A stretch of DNA of 64,000 bases from Hydractinia symbiolongicarpus (taxonomy: Eukaryota; Cnidaria; Hydrozoa; Anthoathecata; Hydractiniidae): contig NC_079877.1 in the NCBI RefSeq assembly GCF_029227915.1, positions 36,793,851 through 36,857,850 on the forward strand, in the 5' to 3' direction. Shown piece by piece: positions 37,250 through 50,161 of this stretch (the first letter of the stretch is position 1; every line of letters starts with the position of its first letter). The notes under the pieces were generated by a model that worked only from the letters and a program-made list of their open reading frames with translations, was not told the DNA's origin and searched no databases. The position numbers were made by a program, and so were the translations under genes.

Positions 37250-38266
37250 ATCAAAAATGAAAACATTTTTGAAAACTACAAGTCTCATGCGTTTTAGTGG
37301 TGAAAAGATAATTTAAAAAATCGTTCTGGAAATGAGTTTACTCACAGGGTACTTTCTTTGTATATATATTCGACTATACGGGCCAAGACCGGGATTTACG
37401 GGAAACCGCGCGTTTTCGTTTGCCGGCGATTAAACTTCTTTTATTCAGCGTCTCATCAAAAATGAAAACATTTTTGAAAACTACAAGTCTCATGCGTTTT
37501 AGTGGTGAAAAGATAATTTAAAAAATCGTTCTGGAAATGAGTTTACTCGCAGGGTACTTTCTTTGTATACTTTCGACTATACGGGCCGAGTCCGGGATTT
37601 ACGGGAAATCGCGGGTTTTGATTTGCCGGCGATTAGACTTCTTTTATTCAGCGTCTCATCAAAAATGAAAACATTTTTGAAAACTACAAGTCTCATGCGT
37701 TTTAGTGGTGAAAAAATAATTTAAAAAATCGTTCGGGAAATGAGTTTACTCCCTGCGTAGTTTCTTTGTATACTTTTGACTATACGGACCGAGTCCGGGA
37801 TTTACGGGAAATCGCGGGTTTTCGTTTGCCGGCGATGAAACTTCTTTTATTCAGCGTCTCATCAAAAATAAAAACATTTTTGAAAACTACAAGTCTCATG
37901 CGTTTTAGTGGTGAAAAGATAATTTAAAAAATCGTTCTGGAAATGAGTTTACTCACAGGGTACTTTCTTTGTATATATTCGACTATACGGGCCAAGCCCG
38001 GGATTTACGGGAAATCGCGCGTTTTGGTTTGCCGGCGATTAAACTTCTTTTATTCAGCGTCCCATCAAAAATTAAAACATTTTTGAAAACTACAAGTCTC
38101 ATGCGTTGTAGTGGTGAAAAAATAATTTAAAAAATCGTTCGGGAAATGAGTTTACTCCCTGGGTAGTTTCTTTGTATACTTTTGACTATACGGGCCGAGT
38201 CCGGGATTTACGTCAAATCGCGGGTTTTCGTTTGCCAGCGATTAAACTTCTTTTATTCCGCGTCTC
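37250..38266 (+). repeat. 5-monomer tandem duplication (1017 bp), copy 1
   Basis: Contains a GAAACCGCGCG monomer, the GATTAGAC monomer (GATTTGCC at 37620), a CTGCGTAG with CGGACCG monomer, the GATGAAAC with AAAATAAAAAC monomer, and the GCGTTGTAG with TTACGTCAAATCG monomers. The set is repeated 1017 bp downstream. Confidence 0.87.
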
Positions 38267-39368
38267 ATCAAAAATGAAAACATTTTTGAAAACTACAAGT
38301 CTCATGCGTTTTAGTGGTGAAAAGATAATTTAAAAAATCGTTCTGGAAATGAGTTTACTCACAGGGTACTTTCTTTGTATATATATTCGACTATACGGGC
38401 CAAGACCGGGATTTACGGGAAACCGCGCGTTTTCGTTTGCCGGCGATTAAACTTCTTTTATTCAGCGTCTCATCAAAAATGAAAACATTTTTGAAAACTA
38501 CAAGTCTCATGCGTTTTAGTGGTGAAAAGATAATTTAAAAAATCGTTCTGGAAATGAGTTTACTCGCAGGGTACTTTCTTTGTATACTTTCGACTATACG
38601 GGCCGAGTCCGGGATTTACGGGAAATCGCGGGTTTTGATTTGCCGGCGATTAGACTTCTTTTATTCAGCGTCTCATCAAAAATGAAAACATTTTTGAAAA
38701 CTACAAGTCTCATGCGTTTTAGTGGTGAAAAAATAATTTAAAAAATCGTTCGGGAAATGAGTTTACTCCCTGCGTAGTTTCTTTGTATACTTTTGACTAT
38801 ACGGACCGAGTCCGGGATTTACGGGAAATCGCGGGTTTTCGTTTGCCGGCGATGAAACTTCTTTTATTCAGCGTCTCATCAAAAATAAAAACATTTTTGA
38901 AAACTACAAGTCTCATGCGTTTTAGTGGTGAAAAGATAATTTAAAAAATCGTTCTGGAAATGAGTTTACTCACAGGGTACTTTCTTTGTATATATTCGAC
39001 TATACGGGCCAAGCCCGGGATTTACAGGAAATCGCGCGTTTTGGTTTGCCGGCGATTAAACTTCTTTTATTCAGCGTCCCATCAAAAATTAAAACATTTT
39101 TGAAAACTACAAGTCTCATGCGTTGTAGTGGTGAAAAAATAATTTAAAAAATCGTTCGGGAAATGAGTTTACTCCCTGGGTAGTTTCTTTGTATACTTTT
39201 GACTATACGGGCCGAGTCCGGGATTTACGTCAAATCGCGGGTTTTCGTTTGCCAGCGATTAAACTTCTTTTATTCCGCGTCTCATCAAAAATGAAAACAT
39301 TTTTGAAAACTACAAGTCTCATGCGTTTTAGTGGTGAAAAGATAATTTAAAAAATCGTTCTGGAAATG
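38267..39368 (+). repeat. 5-monomer tandem duplication (1017 bp), copy 2
   Basis: Second copy (GATTTGCC at 38637, second TTACGTCAAATCG at about 39227). One difference seen: TTACAGGAAATCG here against TTACGGGAAATCG. The match ends at the GAAATGAAATTAC monomer near 39368. The rare TACGTCAAATC in both copies shows the duplication is young. Confidence 0.87.
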
Positions 39369-41550
39369 AAATTACTCACAGGGTACTTTCTTTGTATATA
39401 TTCGACTATACGGGCCAAGCCCGGGATTTACGGGAAATCGCGCGTTTTCGTTTGCCGGCGATTAAACTTCTTTTATTCAGCGTCCCATCAAAAATTAAAA
39501 CATTTTTGAAAACTACAAGTCTCATGCCTTCTAGTGGTGAAAAAATAATTTAAAAAAACGTTCGGGAAATTAGTTTACTCCCTGGGTACTTTCTTTGTAT
39601 ACATTTGACTATACGGGCCTAGCTCGGGATATACGGAAAATCGCTAGTTTTCGTTTGCCGGCGATTAAACCTCTTTCATTAGGCGTCTCATCAAAAATGA
39701 AAACATTTTTGAAAACTACAAGTCTCATGCGTTTTAGTGGCGAAAAAATAATTTAAAAAATCGTTCTGGAAATGAGTTTACTCCCTGAGTACTTTCTTTG
39801 TATACTTTTGACTATACGAGCCGAGTCCGGGATTTACGGGAAATCGTTGTTTTTCGTTTGCCGGCGATTAAACTTCTTTTATTCAGCGTCTCATCAAAAA
39901 TGAAAACATTTTTGAAAACTACAAGTCTTATGCCTTTTAGTGGTGAAAAAATAATTTAAAAAAATCGTTCGGGAAATGAGTTTACTCCCTGGGTAGTTTC
40001 TTTGTATACTTTTGACTATACGGGCCGAGTCCGGGATTTACGGGAAATCGCGAGTTTTCGTTTGCCAGCGATTAAACTTCTTTTATTCCGCGTCTAATCA
40101 AAAATGAAAACATTTTTGAAAACTACAAGTCTCATGCGTTTTAGTGGTGAAAAGATAATTTAAAAAATCGTTCTGGAAATGAGTTTACTCACAGGGTACT
40201 TTCTTTGTATATATATTCGACTATACGGGCCAAGCCCGGGATTTACGGCAAACCGCGCGTTTTCGTTTGCCGGCGATTAAACTTCTTTTATTCAGCGTCC
40301 CATCAAAAATTAAAACATTTTTGAAAACTACAAGTCTCATGGGTTTTAGTGGTGAAAAAATAATTTAAAAAATCGTTCGGGAAATGAGTTTACTCCCTAG
40401 ATACTTTCTTTGTATACTTTTGGCTATACGGGCCGAGTCCGGGATTTACGGGAATTCGCGGGTTTTCGTTTGCCGGCGATTAAACTTCTTTTATTCAGCG
40501 TCTCATCAAAAATGAAAACATTTTTGAAAACTACAAGTCTCATGCGTTTTAGTGGTTAAAAAATAATTTAAAAAATCGTTCTGGAAATGAGTTTACTCGC
40601 AGGGTACTTTCTTTGTATACTTTTGACTATACGGGCCGAGTCCGGGATTTACGGGAAATCGCGTGTTTTCGTTTGCCGGCGATTAAACTTCTTTTATTCA
40701 GCGTCTCATTAAAAATGAAAACATTTTTGAAAACTACAAGTCTCATGCGTTTTAGTTGTGAAAAGATAGTTTAAAAAATCGTTCGGGAAATGAGTTTACT
40801 ACCTGGGTATTTTCTTTGTATACTTTTGACTATACGGGCCGAGTCCCGGATTTACGGGAATTCGCGGGTTTTCGTTTGCCAGCGATTAAACTTCTTTTAT
40901 TCAGCGTCTCGTCAAAAATGAAAACATTTTGGAAAACTACAAGTCTCATACGCTTTAGTGGTGAAAAGATAATTTAAAAAATCGTTCGGGAAATGAGTTT
41001 ACTCCCTGGGTATTTTCTTTGTATACTTTTGACTAAACGGGCCGAGTCCCGGATTCATGGGAATTCGCGGATTTTCGTTTGCCGGCGATTAAACTTCTTT
41101 TATTCAGCGTCTCATCAAAAATGAAAACATTTTTGAAAACTACAAGTCTCATGCGTTTTAGTGGTGAAAAAAAAATTTAAAAAATCGTTCGGGAAATGAG
41201 TTTACTCACAGGGTACTTTCTTTGTATACATTCGACTATACGGGCCGAGTCCGGGATTTACGGGAATTCGCGGGTTTTTGTTTGCCGGCGATTAAACATC
41301 TTTTATTCAGCGTCTCATCAAAAATGAAAACATTTTTGAAAACTACAAGTCTCATGCGTTTTAGTGGTGAAAAGATAATTTAAAAAATTGTTCTGGAAAT
41401 GAGTTTACTCACAGGGTACTTTCTTTGTATACTTTCGACTATACGGGCCGAGTCCGGGATTTACGGGAATTCGCGGGTTTTTGTTTGCCGGCGATTAAAC
41501 TTTTTTTATTCAGCGTGTCATCAAAAATGAAAACATTTTTGAAAACTAAA
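39369..41550 (+). repeat. CCTTCTAG cassette, copy C, with downstream segment
   Basis: Matches copy B at offset 6707 bp (TCATGCCTTCTAG at 39522), including CGGGATATACGG, TTACGGCAAACC, TCATGGG, GTGGTTAAAAAATAAT, TTGTGAAAAGATAG, CATTTTGGAAAAC, GATTCATGGG, GTGAAAAAAAAATTT and GCGTGTCATC. Unlike copy B it retains the GAAATGAAATTAC monomer before the cassette, so the deletion in copy B is private to that copy. Confidence 0.85.
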
Positions 41551-43985
41551 AGTCTCATGCGTTTTAGTGGTGAAAAGATAATTTAAAAAATCGTTCGGGA
41601 AATGAATTTACTCCCTAGATACTTTCTTTGTATACTTTTGGCTATACGGGCCGAGTCCGGGATTTACGGGAATTCGCGGGTTTTCGTTTGCGGGCGATTA
41701 AACTTCTTTTATTCAGCGTTTCATCAAAAATGAAAACATTTTTGAAAACTACAAGTCTCATGCGTTTAAGTGGTAAAAAGATAATTTAAAAAATCGTTCT
41801 GGAAATGAGTTTACTCGCAGGGTACTTTCTTTGTATACTTTCGACTATACGGGCCGAGTCCGGGATTTACGGGAAATCGCGGGTTTTCGTTTGCCGGCGA
41901 TTAAACTTCTTTTATTCAGCGTCTCATCAAAAATGAAAACATTTTTGAAAACTACAAGTCTCATACGCTTTAGTGGTGAAAAAATAATTTAAAAAATCGT
42001 TCGGGAAATGAGTTTACTCCCTGGGTATTTCCTTTGTATACTTTTGACTATACGGGCCGAGTCCCGGATTTACGGGAATTCGCGGGTTTTCGTTTGCCAG
42101 CAATTAAACTTCTTTTATTCAGCGTCTCATCAAAAATGAAAACATTTTTGAAAACTACAAGTCTCATGCGTTTTAGTGGTGAAAAGATAATTTAAGAAAT
42201 CGTTCTTGAAATGAGTTTACTCACAGGGTACTTTCTTTGTATATACTCGACTATACGGGCCAAGCACGGGATGTACGGGAAATCGCGGGTTTTCGTTTGC
42301 CGACGATTAATCTTCTTTTATTCAGCGTCTCATCAAAAATGAAAATATTTTTGAAAACTACAAGTCTCATGCGTTTTAGTGGTGAAAAAATAATTTAAAA
42401 AATCGTTCGGGAAATGAGTTTACTCACAGGGTACTTTCTTTTTATACATTCGACTATACGGGCCGAGTCCGGGATTTACGGGAATTCGCGGGTTTTTGTT
42501 TGCCGGCGATTAATCTTCTTTTATTCAGCGTCTCATCAAAAATGAAAACATTTTTAAAAACTACAAGTCTCATGCGTTTTAGTGGTGAAAAAATAATTTA
42601 AAAAATCGTTCGGGAAATGAGTTTACTCCCTAGATACTTTCTTTGTATATTTTTGGCTATACGGGCCGAGTCCGGGATTTACGGGAATTTGCGGGTTTTC
42701 GTTTGCCGGCGATTAAACTTCTTTTATTCAGCGTCTCATCAAAAATGAAAACATTTTTGAAAACTACAAGTCTCATGCGTTTTAGTGGTGAAAAGATAAT
42801 TTAAAAAATCGTTCTGGAAATGAGTTTACTCGCAGGGTACTTTCTTTGTATACTTTCGACTATACGGGCCGAGACCGGGATTTACGGGAAATCGCGGGTT
42901 TTCGTTTGCCGGCGATTAAACTTCTTTTATTCAGCGTCTCATCAAAAATGAAAACATTTTTGAAAACTACAAGTCTCATGCGTTTTAGTGGTGAAAAGAT
43001 AATTTAAAAAATCGTTCGGGAAATGAGTTTACTCCCTGGGTTTTTCTTTGTATACTTTTGACTATACGGGCCGAGTCCCGGATTTACGGGAATTTGCGGG
43101 TTTTCGTTTGCCGGCGATTAAACTTCTTTTATTCAGCGTCTCATCAAAAATGAAAACATTTTTGAAAACTACAAGTCTCATACGCTTTAGTGGTGAAAAA
43201 ATAATTTAAAAAATCGTTCGGGAAATGAGTTTACTCCCTGGGTATTTTCTTTGTATACTTTTGACTATACGGGCCGAGTCCCGGATTTACGGGAATTCGC
43301 GGGTTTTCGTTTGCCAGCGATTAAACTTCTTTTATTCAGCGTCTCATCAAAAATGAAAACATTTTTGAAAACTACAAGTCTCATGAGTTTTAGTGGTGAA
43401 AAGATAATTTAAATAATCGTTCTTGAAATGAGTTTACTCACAGGGTACTTTCTTTGTATATACTCAACTATACGGACCAAGCACGGGATTTACGGGAAAT
43501 CGCGGGTTTTCGTTTGCCGACGATTAAACTTCTTTTATTCAGCGTCTCATCAAAAATGAAAACATTTTTGAAAACTACAAGTCTCATGCGTTTTAGTGGT
43601 GAAAAAATAATTTAAAAAATCGTTCGGGAAATGAGTTTACTCACAGGGTACTTTCTTTGTATACATTCGACTATACGGGCCGAGTCCGGGATTTACGGGA
43701 ATTCGCAGGTTTTTGTTTGCCGGCGATTAAACTTCTTTTATTCAGCGTCTCATCAAAAATGAAAACATTTTTGAAAACTACAAGTCTCATGCGTTTTAGT
43801 GGTGAAAAGATAATTTAAAAAATCGTTCTTGAAATGAGTTTACTCACAGGGTACTTTCTTTGTATATACTCGACTATACGGGCCAAGCACGGGATTTACG
43901 GGAATTCGCGGGTTTTTGTTTGCCGGCGATTAAACTTCTTTTATTCAGCGTCTCATCAAAAATGAAAACATTTTTGAAAACTACA
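41551..43985 (+). repeat. 12-monomer tandem duplication (2435 bp), copy 1
   Basis: Twelve monomers: GAATTTACTCCC; TTTGCGGGCG with GTTTAAGTGG; CATACGC with TATTTCC; CCAGCAATT with TTTAAGAAATCG; CGACGATTAATC with GAAAATATTTTTG (42341); a TTTTTATACATTCG monomer; GTATATTTTTGGC; GAGACCGGG; CTGGGTTTTTCTTTG; CATACGC; TCATGAG with TTTAAATAATCG; CAACTATACGGACC and others. They repeat 2435 bp downstream. Private changes here: GGATGTACGG (about 42269) and GTGGTAAAAAG (about 41772). Confidence 0.88.
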
Positions 43986-46454
43986 AGTCTCATGCGTTTT
44001 AGTGGTGAAAAGATAATTTAAAAAATCGTTCGGGAAATGAATTTACTCCCTAGATACTTTCTTTGTATACTTTTGGCTATACGGGCCGAGTCCGGGATTT
44101 ACGGGAATTCGCGGGTTTTCGTTTGCGGGCGATTAAACTTCTTTTATTCAGCGTTTCATCAAAAATGAAAACATTTTTGAAAACTACAAGTCTCATGCGT
44201 TTAAGTGGTGAAAAGATAATTTAAAAAATCGTTCTGGAAATGAGTTTACTCGCAGGGTACTTTCTTTGTATACTTTCGACTATACGGGCCGAGTCCGGGA
44301 TTTACGGGAAATCGCGGGTTTTCGTTTGCCGGCGATTAAACTTCTTTTATTCAGCGTCTCATCAAAAATGAAAACATTTTTGAAAACTACAAGTCTCATA
44401 CGCTTTAGTGGTGAAAAAATAATTTAAAAAATCGTTCGGGAAATGAGTTTACTCCCTGGGTATTTCCTTTGTATACTTTTGACTATACGGGCCGAGTCCC
44501 GGATTTACGGGAATTCGCGGGTTTTCGTTTGCCAGCAATTAAACTTCTTTTATTCAGCGTCTCATCAAAAATGAAAACATTTTTGAAAACTACAAGTCTC
44601 ATGCGTTTTAGTGGTGAAAAGATAATTTAAGAAATCGTTCTTGAAATGAGTTTACTCACAGGGTACTTTCTTTGTATATACTCGACTATACGGGCCAAGC
44701 ACGGGATTTACGGGAAATCGCGGGTTTTCGTTTGCCGACGATTAATCTTCTTTTATTCAGCGTCTCATCAAAAATGAAAATATTTTTGAAAACTACAAGT
44801 CTCATGCGTTTTAGTGGTGAAAAAATAATTTAAAAAATCGTTCGGGAAATGAGTTTACTCACAGGGTACTTTCTTTTTATACATTCGACTATACGGGCCG
44901 AGTCCGGGATTTACGGGAATTCGCGGGTTTTTGTTTGCCGGCGATTAATCTTCTTTTATTCAGCGTCTCATCAAAAATGAAAACATTTTTAAAAACTACA
45001 AGTCTCATGCGTTTTAGTGGTGAAAAAATAATTTAAAAAATCGTTCGGGAAATGAGTTTACTCCCTAGATACTTTCTTTGTATATTTTTGGCTATACGGG
45101 CCGAGTCCGGGATTTACGGGAATTTGCGGGTTTTCGTTTGCCGGCGATTAAACTTCTTTTATTCAGCGTCTCATCAAAAATGAAAACATTTTTGAAAACT
45201 ACAAGTCTCATGCGTTTTAGTGGTGAAAAGATAATTTAAAAAATCGTTCTGGAAATGAGTTTACTCGCAGGGTACTTTCTTTGTATACTTTCGACTATAC
45301 GGGCCGAGACCGGGATTTACGGGAAATCGCGGGTTTTCGTTTGCCGGCGATTAAACTTCTTTTATTCAGCGTCTCATCAAAAATGAAAACATTTTTGAAA
45401 ACTACAAGTCTCATGCGTTTTAGTGGTGAAAAGATAATTTAAAAAATCGTTCGGGAAATGAGTTTACTCCCTGGGTTTTTCTTTGTATACTTTTGGCTAT
45501 ACGGGCCGAGTCCCGGATTTACGGGAATTTGCGGGTTTTCGTTTGCCGGCGATTAAACTTCTTTTATTCAGCGTCTCATCAAAAATGAAAACATTTTTGA
45601 AAACTACAAGTCTCATACGCTTTAGTGGTGAAAAAATAATTTAAAAAATCGTTCGGGAAATGAGTTTACTCCCTGGGTATTTTCTTTGTATACTTTTGAC
45701 TATACGGGCCGAGTCCCGGATTTACGGGAATTCGCGGGTTTTCGTTTGCCAGCGATTAAACTTCTTTTATTCAGCGTCTCATCAAAAATGAAAACATTTT
45801 TGAAAACTACAAGTCTCATGAGTTTTAGTGGTGAAAAGATAATTTAAATAATCGTTCTTGAAATGAGTTTACTCACAGGGTACTTTCTTTGTATATACTC
45901 AACTATACGGACCAAGCACGGGATTTACGGGAAATCGCGGGTTTTCGTTTGCCGACGATTAAACTTCTTTTATTCAGCGTCTCATCAAAAATGAAAACAT
46001 TTTTGAAAACTACAAGTCTCATGCGTTTTAGTGGTGAAAAAATAATTTAAAAAATCGTTCGGGAAATGAGTTTACTCACAGGGTACTTTCTTTGTATACA
46101 TTCGACTATACGGGCCGAGTCCGGGATTTACGGGAATTCGCAGGTTTTTGTTTGCCGGCGATTAAACTTCTTTTATTCAGCGTCTCATCAAAAATGAAAA
46201 CATTTTTGAAAACTACAAGTCTCATGCGTTTTAGTGGTGAAAAGATAATTTAAAAAATCGTTCTTGAAATGAGTTTACTCACAGGGTACTTTCTTTGTAT
46301 ATACTCGACTATACGGGCCAAGCACGGGATTTACGGGAATTCGCGGGTTTTTGTTTGCCGGCGATTAAACTTCTTTTATTCAGCGTCTCATCAAAAATGA
46401 AAACATTTTTGAAAACTACAAGTCTCATGCGTTTTAGTGGTGAAAAGATAATTT
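43986..46454 (+). repeat. 12-monomer tandem duplication (2435 bp), copy 2
   Basis: Second copy at offset 2435 bp (GAAAATATTTTTG at 44776). One visible difference is TTTTGGCTATA at about 45490 where copy 1 has TTTTGACTATA. The match ends at 46455, where this copy continues as AATTTTAAAAATTG, an indel variant shared with 21466 and with the inverted array at about 56790-56810. Confidence 0.88.
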
Positions 46455-47524
46455 TAAAAATTGTTCTGGAAATGAGTTTACTCCCTGAGTACTTTCTTTG
46501 TATACTTTTGACTATACGAGCCGAGTCCGAGATTTACGGGAAATCGCGAGTTTTCGTTTGCCAGCGATTAAACTTCTTTTATTCCGCGTCTCATCAAAAA
46601 TGAAAACATTTTTGAAAACTACAAGTCTCATGCGTTTTAGTGGTGAAAAGATAAATTAAAAAATCTTTCTGGAAATGAGTTTACTCACAGGGTACTTTCT
46701 TTGTATATATTCGACTATACGGGCCAAGCCCGGGATTTACGGGAAATCGCGCGTTTTCGTTTGCCGGCGATTAAACTTCTTTTATTCAGCGTCCCATCAA
46801 AAATTAAAACATTTTTGAAAACTACAAGTCTCATGCGTTTTAGTGGTGAAAAGATAATTTAAAAAATCGTTCTGGAAATGAGTTTACTCACAGGGTACTT
46901 TCTTTGTATATATTTGACTATACGGGCCAAGCCCGGGATTTACGGGAAATCGCGCGTTTTCGTTTGCCGGCGATTAAACTTCTTTTATTCAGCGTCCCAT
47001 CAAAAATTAAAACATTTTTAAAAACTACAAGTCTCATGCGCTTTAGTGGTGAAAAGATAATTTAAAAAATCGTTCGGGAAATGAGTTTACTCCCTGGGTA
47101 TTTTCTTTGTATACTTTTGACTAAACGGGCCGAGTCCCGGATTTACGGGAATCGCGGATTTTCGTTTGCCAGCGATTAAACTTCTTTTATTCAGCGTCTC
47201 ATCAAAAATGAAAACATTTTTGAAAACTACAAGTCTCATGCGTTTTAGTGGTGAAAAGATAATTTAAAAAATCGTTCAGGAAATGAGTTTACTCCCTAGA
47301 TACTTTCTTTGTATACTTTTGGCTATACGGGCCGAGTCCGGGATTTAAGGGAATTCGCGGGTTTTCGTTTGCCGGCGATTAAACTTCTTTTATTCAGCGT
47401 CTCATCAAAAATGAAAACATTTTTGAAAACTACAGGTCTCATGCGTTTTAGTGGTGAAAAGATAATTTAAAAAAACGTTCTGGAAATGAGTTTACTCGCA
47501 GGGTACTTTCTTTGTATACTTTCG
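46455..47524 (+). repeat. Satellite segment copied from 21.5-22.7 kb (one monomer deleted)
   Basis: Continues the 21308/46295 match (GATAAATTAAAAAATCTTTCTGG in both, about 21660 and 46650). At about 46840-46860 it jumps from a GTCCCATC monomer straight to GATAATTT with TTCTGG, skipping the GAGAAC half seen at 22.0 kb. It then matches 22130-22700 (CATTTTTAAAAAC, GCGCTTTAG, GACTAAACGG, TTCAGG, TTTAAGGG, CAGGTC). Confidence 0.8.
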
Positions 47525-50161
47525 ACTATACGGGCCGAGTCCCGGATTTACGGGAATTCGCGGGTTTTCGTTTGCCAGCGATTAAACTTCTTTTATTCAG
47601 CGTCTCATCAAAAATGAAAACATTTTTGAAAACTACAAGTCTCATGCGTTTTAGGCGTGAAAAGATAATTTAAAAAATCGTTCTTGAAATGAGTTTTCTC
47701 ACAGGGTACTTTCTTTGTATTTACTCGACTATACGGGCCAAGCACGGGTTTTAGGGGAAATCGCGGGTTTTCGTTTGCCGGCGATTAAACTTCTTTTATT
47801 CAGCGTCTCATCAAAAATGAAAACATTTTTGAAAACTACAAGTCTCATGCGTTTTAGTGGTGAAAAAATAATTTAAAAAATCGTTCGGGAAATGAGTTTA
47901 CTCACAGGGTACTTTCTTTGTATACATTCGACTATACGGGCCGAGTCTGGGATTTACGGGAAATCGCGGGTTTTCGTTTGCCGGCGATTAAACATCTTTT
48001 ATTCAGCGTTTCATCAAAAATGAAAACATTTTTGAAAACTACAAGTCTCATACGCTTTAGTGGTGAAAAAATAATTTAAAAAATCGTTCGGGAAATGAGT
48101 TTACTCCCTGGGTATTTTCTTTGTATACTTTTGACTATACGGGCCGAGTCCCGGATTTACGGGAATTCGCGGGTTTTCGTTTGCCAGCGATTAAACTTCT
48201 TTTATTCAGCGTCTCATCAAAAATGAAAACATTTTTGAAAACTACAAGTCTCATGCGTTTTAGGCGTGAAAAGATAATTTAAAAAATCGTTCTTGAAATG
48301 AGTTTACTCACAGGGTACTTTCTTTGTATATACTCGACTATACGGGCCAAGCACGGGATTTACGGGAAATCGCGGGTTTTCGTTTGCCGGCGATTAAACT
48401 TCTTTTATTCAGCGTCTCATCAAAAATGAAAACATTTTTGAAAACTACAAATCTCATGCGTTTTAGTGTTGAAAAAATAATTTAGAAAATCGTTCGGAAA
48501 ATGAGTTTACTCACAGGGTACTTTCTTTGTATACATTCGACTATACGGGCCGAGTCCGAGATTTACGGGAATTCGCGGGTTTTTGTTTGCCGGCGATTAA
48601 ACTTCTTTTATTCAGCGTCTCATCAAAAATGAAAACATTTTCGAAAACTACAAGTCTCATGCGTTTTAGTGGTGAAAAGATAATTTAAAAAATCGTTCTT
48701 CAAATGAGTTTACTCACAGGGTACTTTCTTTGTATATACTCGACTATACGGGCCAAGCACGGGATTTACGGGAATTCGCGGGTTTTTGTTTGCCGGCGAT
48801 TAAACTTCTTTTATTCAGCGTCTCATCAAAAATGAAAACATTTTTGAAAACTACAAGTCTCATGCGTTTTAGTGGTGAAAAAATAATTTAAAAAATCGTT
48901 CGGGAAATGAGTTTACTCACTGGGTATTTTCTTTGTACACTTTTGACTAAACGGGCCGAGTCCCGGATTTACGGGAATCGCGGATTTTTGTTTGCCAGCG
49001 ATTAAACTTCTTTTATTCAGCATCTCATCAAAAATGAAAACATTTTTGAAAACTAAAAGTCTCATGCGTTTTAGTGGTGAAAAAATAATTTAAAAAATCG
49101 TTCGGGAAATGAGTTTACTCACAGGGTACTTTCTTTGTATACATTCGACTATACGGGCCGAGTCCGGGATTTACGGGAATTCGGGGGTTTTTGTTTGCCG
49201 GCGATTAAACTTCTTTTATTCAGCGTCTCATCAAAAATGAAAACATTTTTGAAAACTACAAGTCTCATGCGTTTTGGTGGTGAAAAGATAATTTAAAAAA
49301 TCGTTCTTGAAATGAGTTTACTCACAGGGTACTTTCTTTGTATATACTCGACTATACGGGCCAAGCACGGGATTTACGGGAAATCTCGGGTTTTCGTTTG
49401 CCGGCGATTAAACTTCTTTTATTCAGCGTCTCATCAAAAATGAAAACATTTTTGAAAACTACAAGTCTCATGCGTTTTAGTGGTGAAAAAATAATTTAAA
49501 AAATCGTTCGGGAAATGAGTTTACTCCCTGGGTATTTTCTTTGTATACTTTTGACTAAACGGGCCGAGTCCCGGATTTACGGGAATCGCGGATTTTTGTT
49601 TGCCAGCGATTAAACTTCATTTATTCAGCGTCTCATCAAAAATGAAAACATTTTTGAAAACTAAAAGTCTCATGCGTTTTAGTGGTGAAAAGATAATTTA
49701 AAAAATCGTTCGGGAAATGAGTTTACTTCCTAGATACTTTCTTTGTATACTTTTGGCTATACGGGCCGAGTCCGGGATTTACGGGAATTCGCGGGTTTTC
49801 GTTTGCCGGCGATTAAACTTCTTTTATTCAGCGTCTCATCAAAAATGAAAACATTTTTGAAAACTACAAGTCTCATGCGTTTTAGTGGTGAAAAGATAAT
49901 TTAAAAAAACGTTCTGGAAATGAGTTTACTCGCAAGGTACTTTCTTTGTATACTTTCGACTATACGGGTCGAGACCGGGATTTACGGGAAATCGCGGGTT
50001 TTCGTTTGCCGGCGATTAAACTTCTTTTATTCAGCGTCTCATCAAAAATGAAAACATTTTTGAAAACTACAAGTCTCATACGCTTTAGTGGTGAAAAAAT
50101 AATTTAAAAAATCGTTCGGGAAATGAGTTTACTCCCTGGGTATTTTCTTTGTATACTTTTG
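47525..50161 (+). repeat. 13-monomer tandem duplication (2637 bp), copy 1
   Basis: Characterised by TTTTAGGCGTGAAAAG monomers (GGCGTG at 47653 and 48263, 610 bp apart), ACTACAAATC with GTGTTG, TTCTTCAAATGAG, TTTGTACAC, GAATTCGGGGG, GTTTTGGTGG and AAATCTCGGG. The order recurs from 50162. This AGGCGTG family of monomers does not occur left of 47.5 kb but is common in the inverted array. Confidence 0.82.
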
